A DNA stretch of 5,436 nucleotides from Ktedonobacterales bacterium (lineage in GTDB: Bacteria > Chloroflexota > Ktedonobacteria > Ktedonobacterales > JADMIN01), in assembly GCA_025928125.1 (NCBI GenBank), contig JAICKD010000281.1:1-5436 (forward strand), given 5' to 3'. A program made the position numbers and the translations under genes. This document shows positions 4,364-5,436 of the stretch, in pieces (the first letter of the stretch is position 1; the number at the start of each line of letters is the position of its first letter). Under the pieces are notes generated by a model. The model worked only from the letters and a program-made list of their open reading frames with translations, was not told the DNA's origin and made no database searches.

Positions 4364-5436
4364 ATGGCAACCGTAACCGCCCCGAAGGAAACGCTACGTA
4401 AGCATCTGTCGTTGACCGACGGATTCGTCCGATATACCAGCGCGGTCCTGGGGCAGAGCCTGATCGTGCTGCCCTCCATCGCCGCGCGGCACGCCGGGCC
4501 GTGGTCCATCCTTGTCTGGGCCGCGCTGGCCGTCGTCTCGTATCCACTGGCGCGGATCATGGCGGAGCTGGGCGCGCGCTATCCCTCGGCTGGCGGCGTG
4601 ATCGCGTTCATCGGGCAGGGACTAGGCCAGCCCGTCGCATGGCTCACCGGCACGCTCTATCTCACCGCCATCGCGGTCGGCGGACCGGCGGCGGCGCTGA
4701 TCTTCGCCGAATACGTAGACAAGCTCGTACCGCTGCCCGGACACTGGAACTTCGTCGTCGCGGCTGGGCTACTCGCGGTGCTCGTGCTGGGTAACTGCTT
4801 CGACGTCTCGCGGATCATGCGCCTCCAGCGCTGGGGCTTCTTCGTCTGCCTCGCCGCCATCACCGTCACGATGCTGCTGGCGCTGCCGCACGTCACAGCG
4901 GCCCGGCTGACCGACGTCAGCGGCTACGATCTCGCGGGTGTCGCCTCCACGGCGCTCATCTGCTTCTTCGCCTTCGTCGGCTGGGAGAACGCCGCCTTCT
5001 CTGGGGAGGAGTTCGCCGATCCGCGTACGCTGGTCAAGGCGCTGGGGCTGGCTGTCGCCGTGGTTGGCGCGCTCTTCGTGCTGCTGGGCGTCACCGTCGT
5101 CGGCGGCCTGGCGCGCTCAGTCATTGCGACGAGCGACGCCTCGCTGGCGGATTTGGCGCGCCTCGCGCTGGGGCTGGCCGCCACCCGGCTCGCCGCGGCC
5201 ATTGCGTTGGCGCTGATGCTGCTGTTCATGTTCACCTGGGCGCGGAGCGCGACGCGCTTGATCTTTGCTCTGGCGCGTGACGGTCTGCTGCCAGCCTCGC
5301 TGGCGCGCATCCATAGCGCGACCGGCTCGCCGCGCCGTGCGGCGCTCGCGCTGGCCGTCGCCTGGGGAGTAGCGTTGGCCATCCAGTTCCTGCTCGCCAT
5401 TCCCATCGAGACCTACATCCAGCTCTCCAGTGCCAA
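4364..5436 (+). CDS. APC-superfamily amino-acid permease, 3' end cut by window edge
   Basis: An uninterrupted frame of 357 codons runs from ATG 4364 to the right edge. The protein is strongly hydrophobic, with about nine membrane segments visible (near residues 24-43, 47-66, 92-113, 129-146, 155-172, 187-205, 224-247, 272-295 and 325-345). Family features: LPSIAARHAGP in TM1, then ELGARYPSAGGVIAF after TM2, the TM6 segment FFAFVGWENAAFSGEEFADPR, and SATRLIFALARDGLLP after TM8. These place it with APC amino-acid/cation symporters, nearest in style to the YjeH-like branch (FxGxExxxxxxxEFxxP). It would import or export an amino acid across the inner membrane, driven by an ion gradient. The usual TM1 glycine motif GSGI reads LGQSLI. 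Divergence from an Lrp-type gene supports an amino-acid substrate, which cannot be named. The remaining helices lie beyond the window. Confidence 0.9.
   Translation, partial: MATVTAPKETLRKHLSLTDGFVRYTSAVLGQSLIVLPSIAARHAGPWSILVWAALAVVSYPLARIMAELGARYPSAGGVIAFIGQGLGQPVAWLTGTLYLTAIAVGGPAAALIFAEYVDKLVPLPGHWNFVVAAGLLAVLVLGNCFDVSRIMRLQRWGFFVCLAAITVTMLLALPHVTAARLTDVSGYDLAGVASTALICFFAFVGWENAAFSGEEFADPRTLVKALGLAVAVVGALFVLLGVTVVGGLARSVIATSDASLADLARLALGLAATRLAAAIALALMLLFMFTWARSATRLIFALARDGLLPASLARIHSATGSPRRAALALAVAWGVALAIQFLLAIPIETYIQLSSA

Noticed and set aside
4924..5406. Minus-strand open frame of 160 codons inside the permease
   Set aside because: It is Ala/Ser/Arg-rich low-complexity sequence opposite a continuous permease frame with clear APC motifs.
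1..5436. CRISPR arrays, tRNA, rRNA, insertion sequences, attachment sites
   Set aside because: No regularly spaced repeats, cloverleaf-like segments, transposase motifs or long terminal inverted repeats were seen by eye on either strand.

Overview
The window is GC-rich DNA (clearly above 60% in the genes, lower in the intergenic stretches) with tightly packed genes and Shine-Dalgarno sites, so it is bacterial chromosome. Nothing in it fixes the phylum. A high-GC, soil-type Chloroflexota or actinobacterial genome would fit, but that is only an impression from gene style. There is no rRNA, tRNA, CRISPR array, transposase or phage gene.

Layout. (1) 1-357, minus: N-terminal part of a GT1-type glycosyltransferase that runs off the left edge, with a near-consensus sigma70-type promoter at 401-429. 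(2) 358-576: intergenic, holding that promoter, small palindromes and, at 485-577, what looks like the remnant 3' end of a second aroA copy. (3) 577-1941, minus: EPSP synthase (AroA) family protein. (4) 2014-2862, plus: FolD family protein, divergent from aroA across 72 bp. (5) 2863-3001: AT-richer spacer with an imperfect hairpin. (6) 3002-3709, plus: GNAT acetyltransferase of RimJ/RimL type. Its first ~45 codons look like the start of an XRE-type regulator rather than part of a GNAT. (7) 3713-4216, minus: Lrp/AsnC regulator, convergent with the GNAT gene and only 3 bp away. (8) 4364 to the right edge, plus: APC-superfamily amino-acid permease, divergent from the lrp gene, with a good -35/-10 promoter between them.

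How the genes relate. The lrp/permease pair is a classic divergent regulator-transporter arrangement and probably forms one amino-acid uptake unit. AroA (shikimate pathway, leading to chorismate) and FolD (one-carbon folate metabolism) are both core-metabolism families, but both copies differ from the textbook enzymes at substrate-site positions. The FolD protein has Val and Leu where the cyclohydrolase Lys and Gln should be. The AroA protein has Tyr where the shikimate-3-phosphate-contacting Ser after the K22-equivalent should be, and it lacks the usual S-R/K-P-Y segment. These two sites, the aroA 3' remnant and the XRE-GNAT join are the points most worth following up. I see no recognisable multi-gene defence or biosynthetic system.
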